Of a DNA stretch of 64,000 nucleotides, positions 1-8,930 are shown in pieces. Location of the stretch: positions 62,001 through 126,000 of the forward strand of contig PUQB01000322.1 in NCBI GenBank assembly GCA_003024785.1. The letters run 5' to 3'. The DNA comes from Selaginella tamariscina (Eukaryota > Streptophyta > Lycopodiopsida > Selaginellales > Selaginellaceae). Position 1 is the first letter of the stretch; each line of letters opens with the position of its first letter. The notes beneath the pieces are model-generated. The model had not been told where the DNA came from. It searched no databases and saw only the letters and a list, made by a program, of their open reading frames with translations. Both the position numbers and the translations under genes were made by a program.

Positions 1-212
1 TATGTATTGTCGGTCTGACATGTAAATTTGAAAATGCATTTAATTTCCCACTCAAATTCAGATCTGGTTCTTTCTCCGGCAAGGGTTTCTTCATTTCTGT
101 ATTTTTCACTCTTTAGATCTTCTTTTTTCTTCATAGTGATCATCTCAGGAGCGAGATTAAATTGGGTGCTATTCTTTATAGGAAAGCACGGCGCCTTCAG
201 TGCTGTTTACAA
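1..212 (+). other. Probable 5' leader exon of the DUF7869 gene
   Basis: This stretch is conserved in copy 2 and ends at a strong splice donor (CAA then GTAAGTAT, intron starting at 213). The matching acceptor TTATGTGCAG ends at 1242, seven bases before the first ATG of the long reading frame. A short open frame from an ATG at 34 runs through it but shows no recognisable domain and is probably leader sequence. Copy 2 has lost four bases at the donor, leaving CAAGTATTAT, a weaker site. No convincing TATA box is visible. Confidence 0.45.
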
Positions 213-1242
213 GTAAGTATTATAAACAAATTTAAAAATACTTATAAATTCACTCTCTTACATTCTCTTTAAAATTACAATTTAGGGGTTTAGAATGCAT
301 TAGGATTATAATATATTCCGTTAGGGATTTATCGTTTAAATATCCTTTTAACTTAATATTCTAGGTTAACCGGGCGGCGGGATTAATCCGGCCATTTCTT
401 TTTCGCCTCTTGAGAAGTGGCGGGATTAATCCCGCCACCATCTCCGGGCAATGCTTCTCCGCCACTGAAAAAGAGTGGCGGGATTAATCCCGTCGATAAC
501 CTTCTCAACTGATGAAGAGTTACCAGAATTTATTAGAAAGTTGTCGGCGGGATTAATCCCGCCAACCATTTTAGGAGGCAGGGGAAGGGGTGGCGGGATT
601 AATCTCGCCACCACTTCCCTGTTTTAAAGATTTGGGGACAGGATTTATCCCGAGATCTCTTTGAAATCATAGTTTTGGAGAGAGTTATGTGCGGGTTTAA
701 TCCCGCCACCCATTCCCCGTCGTAAGAATTGTGGGCGGGATTAATCCCGCCGGACTCCCTCCGACAAGGAAGAGCGGCGGGATTAATCCCGCCGCTCTTC
801 CTCGTCGGAGGGAGTCCGGCGGGATTAATCCCGCCGACTCTCTCGGGAGGAGAGCGGCGGGATTAATCCCGCCGGACTCCCTTCCTCGTCGGAGAGAGTC
901 GGCGGGATTAATCCCGCCGGACTCCCCCGAGGAGGAAGAGGCGGCGGGATTAATCCCGCCGGCTCTTCCTTGTCGGAGGGAGTCCAAGGCGGGATTAATC
1001 CCGCCGACTCTCTCCGAAGGGGTTGAGTCGGCGGCGGGATTAATCCCGCCGACCGTTCCTCGTCGGAGGGATTCGTGGGCGGGATTAATCCCGCCCATCA
1101 GTTGTATTAATCAAACATGAGATATTATCTCTAAACATAATTATGTATTATTGCATATGCATATTATTAAGTAACCGTAATTCAGATTTCTTAAAATATT
1201 GCATAAACAGATATCATAAATAATACAATTATTTATGTGCAG
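213..1242 (+). other. Putative 5' UTR intron carrying the dyad array
   Basis: The interval is bounded by GTAAGTAT at 213 and TTATGTGCAG ending at 1242, giving about 1030 nt. The equivalent in copy 2 (10,739-11,516) is about 778 nt, and nearly all the difference is the array contraction. The intron is inferred from splice signals only. Transcript data would confirm it; a start site downstream of the array would make it promoter DNA instead. Confidence 0.4.
374..1098. repeat. Array of 18-bp perfect dyads, copy 1
   Basis: The unit is GGCGGGATTAATCCCGCC, identical to its own reverse complement. Perfect copies start at 419, 546, 734, 776, 818, 856, 901, 943, 988, 1033 and 1078. Degenerate copies lie near 376, 477, 592 and 691. 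From 734 to 1095 the period is 38-45 bp. The spacers are also related, but successive ones often appear in opposite orientation: one reads GGACTCCCTCCGACAAGG and the next is close to its reverse complement. Each arm holds TAATCC, the half-site of K50-type homeodomains; this is a resemblance only. Open frames across the array spell GGINPA or AGLIPP on both strands and are artefacts of the dyad. Confidence 0.97.
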
Positions 1243-1248
1243 GACAAT

Positions 1249-4200
1249 ATGTTTAATACTGGAGATAAAGTATGTCTTCTTCGGAACAACGAGATAGTTG
1301 GCACTGGAACTGTGGAAGTTCGAGATAATAATGCATCATGTCACAATATTGCCCAAGGATCTTGTGTGTACGTATGGGTGAACACCATTTACAAGCATGT
1401 TGAGGTTCTGGGAATGGAATTTGAGGAGGGTTCTCCTGTATTGTGGAATTTGGATGAAGTCAAGGCTGACACAGAATATGCAGAGTCACAAACAAATAGT
1501 AGCACGAGTTTACCAGATGATGGCTTGCCTGCTGTGATGGATGAGGTGATTCTCTTTCTTCGTGAGATTGAAGTCGGAAGAGGCATCATCACAGCTATAA
1601 ATCCAATGGAAGCAGTGTCAGAAGAGAAACTAGGGTCCGACTTCGTGGGTGTAGTTGTGACAGAGGTTTCACCTAATGGCACATTGTATCCTGGATCCCT
1701 CGTGAGGTGGCGAACATCTGAATTAAGACGGCAAGATGGTTCAACATATTCTGGGTTGGATTTCAATAATAACAACCCGGAAGAACAACTCATATTTGAA
1801 GAGGTTCCTTGCATTGGTCCTATTGTAAGAAAAAGGCGATTCATGGGTTGTAGATCTTCCCCTGCAAGTTTCAGCAAGAGGGTAAAGATGGATCCTACAT
1901 CTTCCGAAAGTGTTACGAGCATTTCCACGATTGACTGTTGCAAGAAGAAGTGTTGTCAGATGGCAGACCGGAATGAAATTACCCAATGTAGACATGTCTT
2001 TCGTATGCTCACCCAAAAGCAAAGGCATGAGTTTGTATATGCTGCACTAACTGGGTGTATTGATGGAATGGCCTCGGACACAGGTTATCAGAGTACATCC
2101 ATGGTATTTAATAAGGTGGCCATCTGCTTCAAAGCTTGGTACAGTATATACGGGATCCCAAAGACCACGTTCTACCGTCGGAGGGATGAGTGGCTAGATG
2201 GAGCGCGAACCTCAGTTCATGGGAACACTGGCTTGGTCAAAACCCGCTCTCACATCATGGCAGCCATAGAGATACTCAAGGCTTTTGTGGAAGCAAATGC
2301 AGACAGGATGCCTCACAAATGCCGAACCACAAATGCAGGGGTCAGGGAAAATCTCAAGGTTTACCTTCAATCTACACTCAATTGAAACTGTGTGAACATG
2401 TGAACAAGTGCCTCAGTTTGATGGGGCTCCAAGCAATCTGCACTGGTACCTTCAACAACATATGGAATACTCATTTTAAGGATGTGGAGATTGCAAAACA
2501 CTCTAGCTTTTCTAAGTGTGACACTTGTACATCATTGAAGGCTGCAGAGGCTTGTGCAAAAACCTTGGTGGAGATCACTACCATTCAAAGGAAGATGGAG
2601 GCCCACATGATTGCACAACAAACTTGTCGGTCTCAGTACTATGCACACCGCATGCTTTCTGTGTCACGCCCATCAGAGTACCTGTGCTTGATCCATGACA
2701 AGATGGATCATTCAAAGACCAGCATTCCAAAGCTCTTTGCAACACCAAAGTGCCTTGGAAATGTCATGAAACTTCCGATTTCATTAACAGGTGTGCTAAC
2801 ACATGGACACGGTTGTGAGTCATATGGACACTTTTCACTTCCACATTGGTCTAGCGACTCCAATTTCACTATTGGGTCGTTAGCCATGTGTTTCAGAAAC
2901 CTTGAAGCCCACTCACAGACAAGTCCTATCAGTGATCTCAAAGTGAAGAAACAACACCTTCAACCTTTACATAATGCTCTCATGAACACGTCTGCACTTG
3001 AGGCTACTTGGGAATATGAGAGGCATTGTCAGCAACCTGCACAAAAAACAGATGGCCCTGTTGAGAGTTCAGGTTCAGTGGAGGGATCTAGCTCAAATAG
3101 TGTACATGTGTCCTCAACATCAAATAAGCTTCCTCGTCATTTGCTTTTACAGATGGATAATTGTGCAGGCGAGAACAAAAATAGGTAAATCATTTTACTT
3201 AAGGGTTTCTCAAGCTCATACTTACTTTTATTTTCTAGATATGTGCTAGCATACTTGTCAATGCTTGTTGCCAAAGGTGTGTTTGAAACAATCACGCTCA
3301 GTTTCCTTATGGTTGGTCACACTCATGAAGATATTGATGCGTTCTTCAGCAAGGTCTCCAACTCTACAAAAAGGACAAGTGCACTTACCTTACCGCATAT
3401 GATGAATCTTTTTGAAAATTGCATCTCCAAAAAAAGTTGTGCTTTGCTTGTGACTGAGGTGCCAGACTTCAAAAAATTTCTCAAGGAGTATATAAAAGAA
3501 GGGAGTGATTCTTTAGTTGGTCACCTTGTGCCGCTACAATTCTTTTTCTCCATACGAGATGGTATACCTATTATGCAGTACAAGTTACGGCCATCAGAGC
3601 AGGAGTGGTTACCGAAAGAGGGCTTAATGCTCTTCAAAAGTGGAGAGGATGGAAAGCCACTTCTCCCAGAAGGACAACCAGACCCTATTCCATTGAGTGC
3701 CCAGCTCAAGGAACAAGAGGTTATTATTGATGGCATCAAAAAATATGTGGCATGGGTTCAAAAATCGATGCCAAAGAATTCTGATAAGGCAACTGGTTAC
3801 TCAGAACTATATAAGCATGTGGTCAACTATTGGGAGACTGTTGTTCGAGAGTTGGAAGGGCCTACTGTCACAAGTACAGAATTGCAACACCCTTTCTGGC
3901 CTAAAACAAGGTGGCGAGAGGAGATTGAAATGACATCACTGAGCACAGACGACATAGAAGCCAGTAGTGATGTGGAAGTGCAAACCCCACACTTTGTTGG
4001 ACAAAGGAACCAAAAACCTAAAGCATACTTTGATTGCTGCAAGGATCTTCAAAAACTAATGATGGTTCTCATTACTCCAGATGCGTCATATAATCAGCCT
4101 ATTTGGATGGGTCAAATTATCGACACACCTGAAGTAATCACAAAAAATAGTATTGTTAAGGTTGCATGGTTCAAACCACAAAAAAGGCGACACGAGAAGG

Positions 4201-4367
4201 AGAGCGAAAGATATAATGGATGCCTAGAGAAAACATGGTCTCCCAATCAAAAAGACCCAGCATGTTTTATAAATGTTAAATCCATTCGATATGGGTGGAT
4301 GTCAAGAAGCGTTGATAAAGTCACGATTAACAAAACTGCAAGGGAATGTATGTTTTCTGAAGCTTAA
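1249..4367 (+). pseudogene. DUF7869-family transposon-like gene, copy 1 (one frameshift)
   Basis: The frame opens at ATG 1249 and would give roughly 1,020 residues. It is interrupted by a one-base deletion near 2362, where copy 2 still reads through. An intron at 3185-3238 (54 nt, AG/GTAAAT to TTTTCTAG) joins the motif DNCAGENKNR to YVLAYLSMLV. Visible parts in order: two related N-terminal modules (about residues 5-75 and 100-165) resembling the DUF8039-type modules of plant CACTA proteins; a helix-turn-helix-like stretch with YGIPKTTFYRRR and HGNTG; a CxxC pair (KCDTC); the strongly conserved VGHTHEDIDAFFS; and a C-terminal segment with QPIWMGQI. The Asp and Glu of DNCAGE plus the HTHEDID motif suggest an RNase-H-like catalytic fold, which I infer rather than know. 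A convergent gene follows at 5781-5052. Family assignment is from remembered motifs; function is unproven. Confidence 0.7.
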
Positions 4368-5046
4368 AGCAATTACAAAATTATAAAATATCATATATTT
4401 AATATTCATAATTATTATAAACTCTTTAATAATAGTACCAAATTGTATACTTAACTATATAAATTTAAAAAATGATATGGAAGATTGACTATATTATTAT
4501 AGGATTTTATATATATATTATTACTACTACAAATTTTTAATTAATAATGTTATATTTAAATATTAATATTTTAATAACAACATCAATATTTATATAATGT
4601 ACCTCTTATGCTCTTCCTTAATTGTTATATTAGGCAATATATTATATAATTTAATACATTCTACTTTTATAATGTTATTAATTTTTGTTCAATGAATGCT
4701 ATAATTTATTAAAGGGTAGAATACAAAATAGAATATTCTAAAGAATATTCTCTTTTCAAACATATATTCTAAAGAATATTCCTTTAATATTAGAAAATGC
4801 TAATTAAATAGCTAAAATTGCTAATTATTAGGAAATGGGACTATAGCCATGCCCATTTTTAGTTACAACTTGGCATTTTGTTGTCTGTACGGGAACTGGA
4901 GAAAAAGGAACTTGCGATGTCAGAACTAATGTGTGAGAACACATTCTTTACCAAGTCGTCTGTAGCAAATTGTAAACGGATGTCCTGTAGAAGTGTTGAA
5001 TCTGCTAGAGCCTGATGAACCTGTAGTGCTGATGAACTGACAGGAG
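4368..5046. other. AT-rich convergent intergenic region
   Basis: The first 500 bases are AT-rich 3' flank shared with copy 2, with two tandem AAAGAATATTC motifs near 4737-4785 that could form small stems. After about 4873 the sequence is unique to this copy and contains degraded forms of the repeat that makes up the tail of the minus-strand gene. No gene is supported. Confidence 0.6.
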
Positions 5047-5051
5047 GTGAA

Positions 5052-5781
5052 TCAGGAGTGGAAAGAGCCTGCGGATGTGCTGAGGAACTGACATAAGGTG
5101 AATCCTATTGAGGAAGAATTTTCAACACTAATACATGATTGGAAGAACCCTGTATAGGAATCCGCAAACTTACAGGAGTGGAGAGAGCCTGTGGATGTGC
5201 TAAGGAACTGACATAAGGTGAATCCTGTCGAGGAGGAATCTTCAACACTAATACAGGATTGGAAGAACCCTATACAGGAATCCACAAACTTACAGGAGCC
5301 CTCCATAGATGGGCTTTCGTTGAGTTGAAGAAGAACTCCAAGGTCAACATCATTAGTGAACACGTGAACGTCATTATCCACAAGTCGACAAAACCACCCG
5401 AAATTAATGTTGTAACTGACGACCTCTGGATTCGAGAACGTGACATTGGATGGAACAAGGCATATGTGTTGAGAATCGTCCAATCTGGGTTCGCAGCCTG
5501 CTTTCGGGTGCTTGACTAGCGAATCTACTTTCCATTGTTTTGCTTGTCCATGAGATGTGACAGAGGTTAATTTGACAGCAGCCATGGTTGCTCCAATGCG
5601 CTTCCTATTTATCTTAAAATATGGCCAAGTTGATTCCAGAATCCCCCTGCCCATCTCTTCTCCTGCTCTTGTCTTTAATGTCACCTTAATTCCACATCTG
5701 AATACAAAAATGATTAGTTCAAGTATCCGAGTATAACAGATTTTATTTTAATTCTTACCCAGAATTTGACGACGACTCCAT
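5052..5781 (-). CDS. Unrecognised 222-residue protein converging on the DUF7869 gene
   Basis: The minus frame becomes complete when a 61-nt intron is removed (donor GG/GTAAG at 5758, acceptor TTTTTGTATTCAG ending at 5698). Exon 1 begins at ATG 5781 and gives MESSSNSG; exon 2 continues with CGIKVTLKTRAGEEMGRG. The joined frame is exactly 222 codons plus stop. The N-terminal two thirds look like a compact domain (GWFCRLVDNDVHVFTNDVD); the C-terminal 80 residues are two 41-residue serine- and cysteine-rich repeats. A further acceptor (TATTATTTTGCAG, ending at 5820) suggests a 5' UTR intron reaching toward the second dyad array, mirroring the partner gene. It could be an accessory protein of a two-gene transposon, by analogy with CACTA elements. 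I recognise no family. Confidence 0.5.
5054..5299 (-). repeat. Two in-frame 123-bp tandem repeats
   Basis: GGAGTGGAAAGAGCCTG at about 5054 recurs as GGAGTGGAGAGAGCCTG about 123 bases later, and the following sequence stays alike to near 5299. The period is 41 codons, so the repeat preserves the minus-strand frame. More degraded relatives lie at 4980-5050, beyond the stop codon. Confidence 0.8.
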
Positions 5782-5922
5782 ACTAATGACTCGATCTTCT
5801 TTTTTATCAAATCGTCCTTCTGCAAAATAATACACTATGAATACAAATTATATAAAAACGCACACACACTTGTATAAACCCGAATATACAAAAATAATAC
5901 ACAGAGAGAAGTAGACGTAATT

Positions 5923-6009
5923 AACTGTCCGAAGCTCACATTTGTGTTAGTGCAAAAGAAAGATAACATTTCGTTTTAGAACCACCACAAATGTGAGCTC
6001 TGGACAGTT
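5923..6009. repeat. 87-bp foldback (24-bp arms, MITE-like or hairpin RNA)
   Basis: The left arm (5923-5946, AACTGTCCGAAGCTCAC onward) pairs with the right arm (5986-6009) at 22 of 24 positions around a 39-nt loop. It sits in the proposed 5' UTR intron of the minus-strand gene. A small foldback transposon and a small-RNA precursor are both possible; nothing in the sequence decides between them. Confidence 0.7.
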
Positions 6010-6338
6010 TACATAGATTTCCTAGCTTTTACTCGAAATATTATGATAAGATGATAAAAGTAAATAAAATGAGATATGCAACTTATATATACTAATACAC
6101 ATATATATTCACATGGAAGGTGCGGCGGGATTAATCTCGCCACCCCTTCAATGCCTCCTGAAAGAGTGGGCGGGATTAATCTCGCCACCTTTCTGGAGGC
6201 CTTGAACGGGAGTGCGGAATTAATCTTGCCACCCTTCTCGGTCTTATAGAGAACTGGGCAGGATTTATTTCTCACACCCCTTCAGTGACTCCAGAAAGGA
6301 GGCGGGATTAATCTCGCCCACCATGTAAGGGATGGTTA

Positions 6339-6472
6339 AATGAATCTCGCCACCCTTCCCAGTCCCCTCCATTGGTATGTTGTAAACCTTCTACGTCTTA
6401 GACAGAAACGTTTGGGATTGGTCCAACTCACCAATGGAGGAAAAAGGAAGGGTGGCGAGATTCATTTCTCAA
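6339..6472. repeat. Foldback module A within the array
   Basis: ATGAATCTCGCCACCCTTC at the left is mirrored by GAAGGGTGGCGAGATTCAT at the right, and CCTCCATTGGT is mirrored by ACCAATGGAGG further in. The loop is about 50 nt. A diverged second copy of the same module lies at about 6836-6972, so this foldback has been duplicated as a unit together with flanking dyads. Confidence 0.85.
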
Positions 6473-6534
6473 CAGGCATTGAAGACTCGGCGGGATTAAT
6501 CCCGCCGCCCAGGGCCTTCACTCAATCCCTATGC

Positions 6535-6683
6535 GGCGGGATTAATCCCGCCGGACGCCAATTCCCTGCGCGAAATCGGGCGGGAAATCCCGCCGCCTAG
6601 GCACTTCAGGTAGGCCAATGGCGCGGGATAAATCCCGCCCGATTTCGCGCAGGCAATTGGCGTCCGGCGGGATTAATCCCGCC
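6535..6683. repeat. Long-stem inverted repeat ending in two dyads
   Basis: The dyad at 6535 followed by GGACGCCAATT and CCTGCGCGAAATCGGGCG is mirrored by the sequence running into the dyad at 6666. The arms are about 50 bp each with few mismatches, around a short centre containing CCTAGG. Spacer plus dyad therefore behaves as one inverted block. Confidence 0.85.
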
Positions 6684-6692
6684 GAACGGCAA

Positions 6693-6744
6693 TGCCCTGT
6701 GCAAAATCTTGCGGGATTAATCCCGCAAGATTTTGCACAGGGCA
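6693..6744. repeat. 52-bp perfect palindrome
   Basis: Both halves (6693-6718 and 6719-6744) are exact reverse complements with no loop, centred on GCGGGATTAATCCCGC. Here the spacer on either side of the dyad is itself symmetrical, extending the 18-bp unit to 52 bp. Such a sequence can extrude a cruciform and is hard to clone or assemble. Confidence 0.97.
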
Positions 6745-7516
6745 GGCCAATGGCGGCGGGATAAATCCCGCCCGATTCTGTGCAGGGTATGCGTACGTGG
6801 CGGGATTAATCCCGCCCACCATGTAAGGGATGGTGAAATTAATCCCACCACCCTTCTCAGTTCCCTCCATTGGTATTTTGTAAACCTTCTCCGTCTCAGA
6901 CAGAGTTAGTCGGGATTGATTCAACATACCAATGGAGGAAAAAAAGAAGGGTGGCGGATTAATCCCGCCACCGGGTAATGAAGGTTCGGAGAGACTAATC
7001 CCGCCGCCCTCTCGTAAATCATGCGCTCACACATAATATTGGCTGCGGCATTTTGAACAGGGATGGGTGGGGGCGGGATTAATCCCGCCGCTTATATCCT
7101 GCGGAAGTGCCTGAGCGGCGGGATTAATCCCGCCGCCCTCCGCGAAGGGCATGAGCGTGGGGCCGGATTAATCCCGCCGTTCATGTCCTGCGTGAATTCC
7201 CTGGGCGGCGGGATTAATCCCGCCGCCTTACGCGCAGGACATGTCATGCAGGCTCTTCGGTTAGCCTTCCGTGCAGGATCTTTTATGCAGGCTCTTCGGT
7301 TAGCCTCATGAGCGGCGGGATTAATCCGCCGCCCATCCCCTGTAAATGCCCTGCGCGGAATCCGGCGGGATTAATCCCGCCCATTAGGGCCTTCACACAG
7401 GCCATTGCCGGCGAGATAAATCCGCCGCATTCCGCGCAGGGCATGGGTGAGCGGCGGGATTAATCCCGCCGCCGAGGCCCCTCACGCAGGCCATGGGCGG
7501 CGGGATTAATCCCGCC

Positions 7517-7576
7517 NNNNNNNNNNNNNNNNNNNNNNNNNNNNNNNNNNNNNNNNNNNNNNNNNNNNNNNNNNNN
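7517..7576. other. Assembly gap of 60 N in an inverted repeat
   Basis: Sixty N bases lie between the dyad ending at 7516 and GAGGGGCCTCGG at 7577. The right flank is the reverse complement of the sequence at about 7453-7480, so the gap sits inside a larger foldback. The true length is unknown. Confidence 0.99.
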
Positions 7577-7689
7577 GAGGGGCCTCGGCGGCGGGATTAA
7601 TCCCGCCGCCATGGCCCCAACCATATAGCGGCGGGATTAATCCCGCCGCCGAGGCCATAAACCTATAGCGGCGGGATTAATCCCGCCGC

Positions 7690-7767
7690 TCGAGGGCTTA
7701 GCGTGTGTGCGAGAGATAAAATTAATAAATAAAAAATTATACAGAGAAAAACACACACATATATATA

Positions 7768-7824
<57 letters not shown>

Positions 7825-8193
7825 GTATGTATAGGAGTGTACGTGTGTGTGCAAGAGATAGATAAATAAATAAAATTATACAGTACTGGTACACATAATA
7901 TATGTGTGTACATAGGTATATATATGTGTGTATATGTATATCGTGTGTATGTGTGTGAGCGAAACAAATAAAATCATACAGATAAACAAACACACACACA
8001 CACATATATATACACAGGAGTGTGCGTGTGTGTGCGAAAGATAAAACTAATAAATAAATAAAATTATACAGATAAACACACACATATATATGTGTGTATA
8101 TAGATATATAACCCATAGAGAAAGAGAGAGAGTCTGTGAATATATAAGCATATATATAAACTAGTGTTGTATACTATTTGTTAATATGCATTG

Positions 8194-8231
<38 letters not shown>

Positions 8232-8930
8232 AAGCAGTGTGCGTGTGTGTGGGAGAGATAGATCATAAAAAAAATAATATAGATACTGGTACACATAATA
8301 TATGTATGTATATATGTATATAGGTATAATATATGTGTATATGTATATTGTGTGTATGCGTGTGTGAGCAAAACAAATAAAATCATACAGATAAACAAAC
8401 ACACACACACACATATATATACACAGGAGTGTGCGTGTGTGTGCGAGAGATAAAACTAATAAATAAATATAAAATTATACAGATAAACACACACATATAT
8501 ATATGTGTGTATATAGATATATAACTCATATGAATATATAAGCATATATATAAACTAGTGTTGTATACTATTTGTTAATATGCATTGATTATATATATAT
8601 ATATATATATGTAAAGTAGTGTGCGTGTGTGTGGGAGAGATAGATCAATAAAAAAAAATTTATAGATACTGGTACACATAATATATGTATGTATATATGT
8701 ATATAGGTATATATATATATGTGTATATGTATATCGTGTGTATGCGTGTGTGAGCGAAACAAATAAAATCATACAGATAAACAAACACACACCCACACAC
8801 ACATATATATACACAGAAGTGTGCGTGTGTGTGCGAGAGATAGATCAATAAATAAAATTATACGCACACTCCTATACATATATACATACATACATACACA
8901 CACACACACAGATCTCACCTGTGTGCACAG
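7690..8930. repeat. Microsatellite block with about 390-bp higher-order unit
   Basis: The stretch is built from TA, GT/AC, GTAT and GATA runs. Landmark TACTGGTACACATAATATATG recurs near 7883, 8283 and 8665, and ATAAAATCATACAGATAAAC near 7968, 8377 and 8764. Three diverged copies of a unit of roughly 380-410 bp are therefore present. Tyrosine/isoleucine-rich open frames on the minus strand are artefacts of these runs. Confidence 0.9.

Larger units (their letters stand above)
1..4873 (+). mobile_element. Duplicated DUF7869-gene unit, copy 1
   Basis: Nearly every base from the first position to about 4873 is repeated at 10,529-15,139. The shared unit contains a leader exon, a dyad-rich intron-like stretch, a long plus-strand gene and an AT-rich 3' flank. 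The left limit of this copy lies at or before the window edge, so its terminus cannot be seen. Shared sequence stops at the motif GTTACAACTTG. Beyond it this copy continues into a convergent gene, while copy 2 runs into unrelated F-box duplication sequence. No terminal inverted repeat or target-site duplication was found. Calling it mobile is an inference from copy number and from the transposon-like gene inside. Confidence 0.6.
6120..7689. repeat. Second dyad array, upstream of the minus-strand gene
   Basis: The same 18-bp dyad occurs perfectly at 6489, 6535, 6666, 6799, 7072, 7117, 7207, 7364, 7453, 7499, 7590, 7630 and 7670, with many one- or two-base variants. The spacers differ from the first array: they carry CCCTGCGCG and GCAGGCC motifs and again occur in both orientations. 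The array is longer and less regular than the first. It faces away from the first array, with two convergent genes between them, as subterminal repeats of one element would. Confidence 0.95.

Noticed and set aside
374..1098. CRISPR-like appearance (regular repeats and spacers)
   Set aside because: Repeats are self-complementary, spacers are related to one another, and the context is a plant genome.
697..1120. Overlapping open frames on both strands spelling GGINPA and AGLIPP repeats
   Set aside because: They arise because the dyad has no stop in two frames and is the same on both strands. They are not genes.
1389..1943. 184-codon minus-strand frame (and its twin at 11,663-12,217)
   Set aside because: It is antisense to the DUF7869 gene, with no recognisable domain.
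3185..3238. Reading through the 54-nt segment as coding sequence
   Set aside because: It contains an in-frame stop; removing it restores the ENKNRYVLAYL motif with proper splice borders.
7637..8848. Several minus-strand frames rich in Tyr, Ile and Thr
   Set aside because: They are translations of GT/TA microsatellites.
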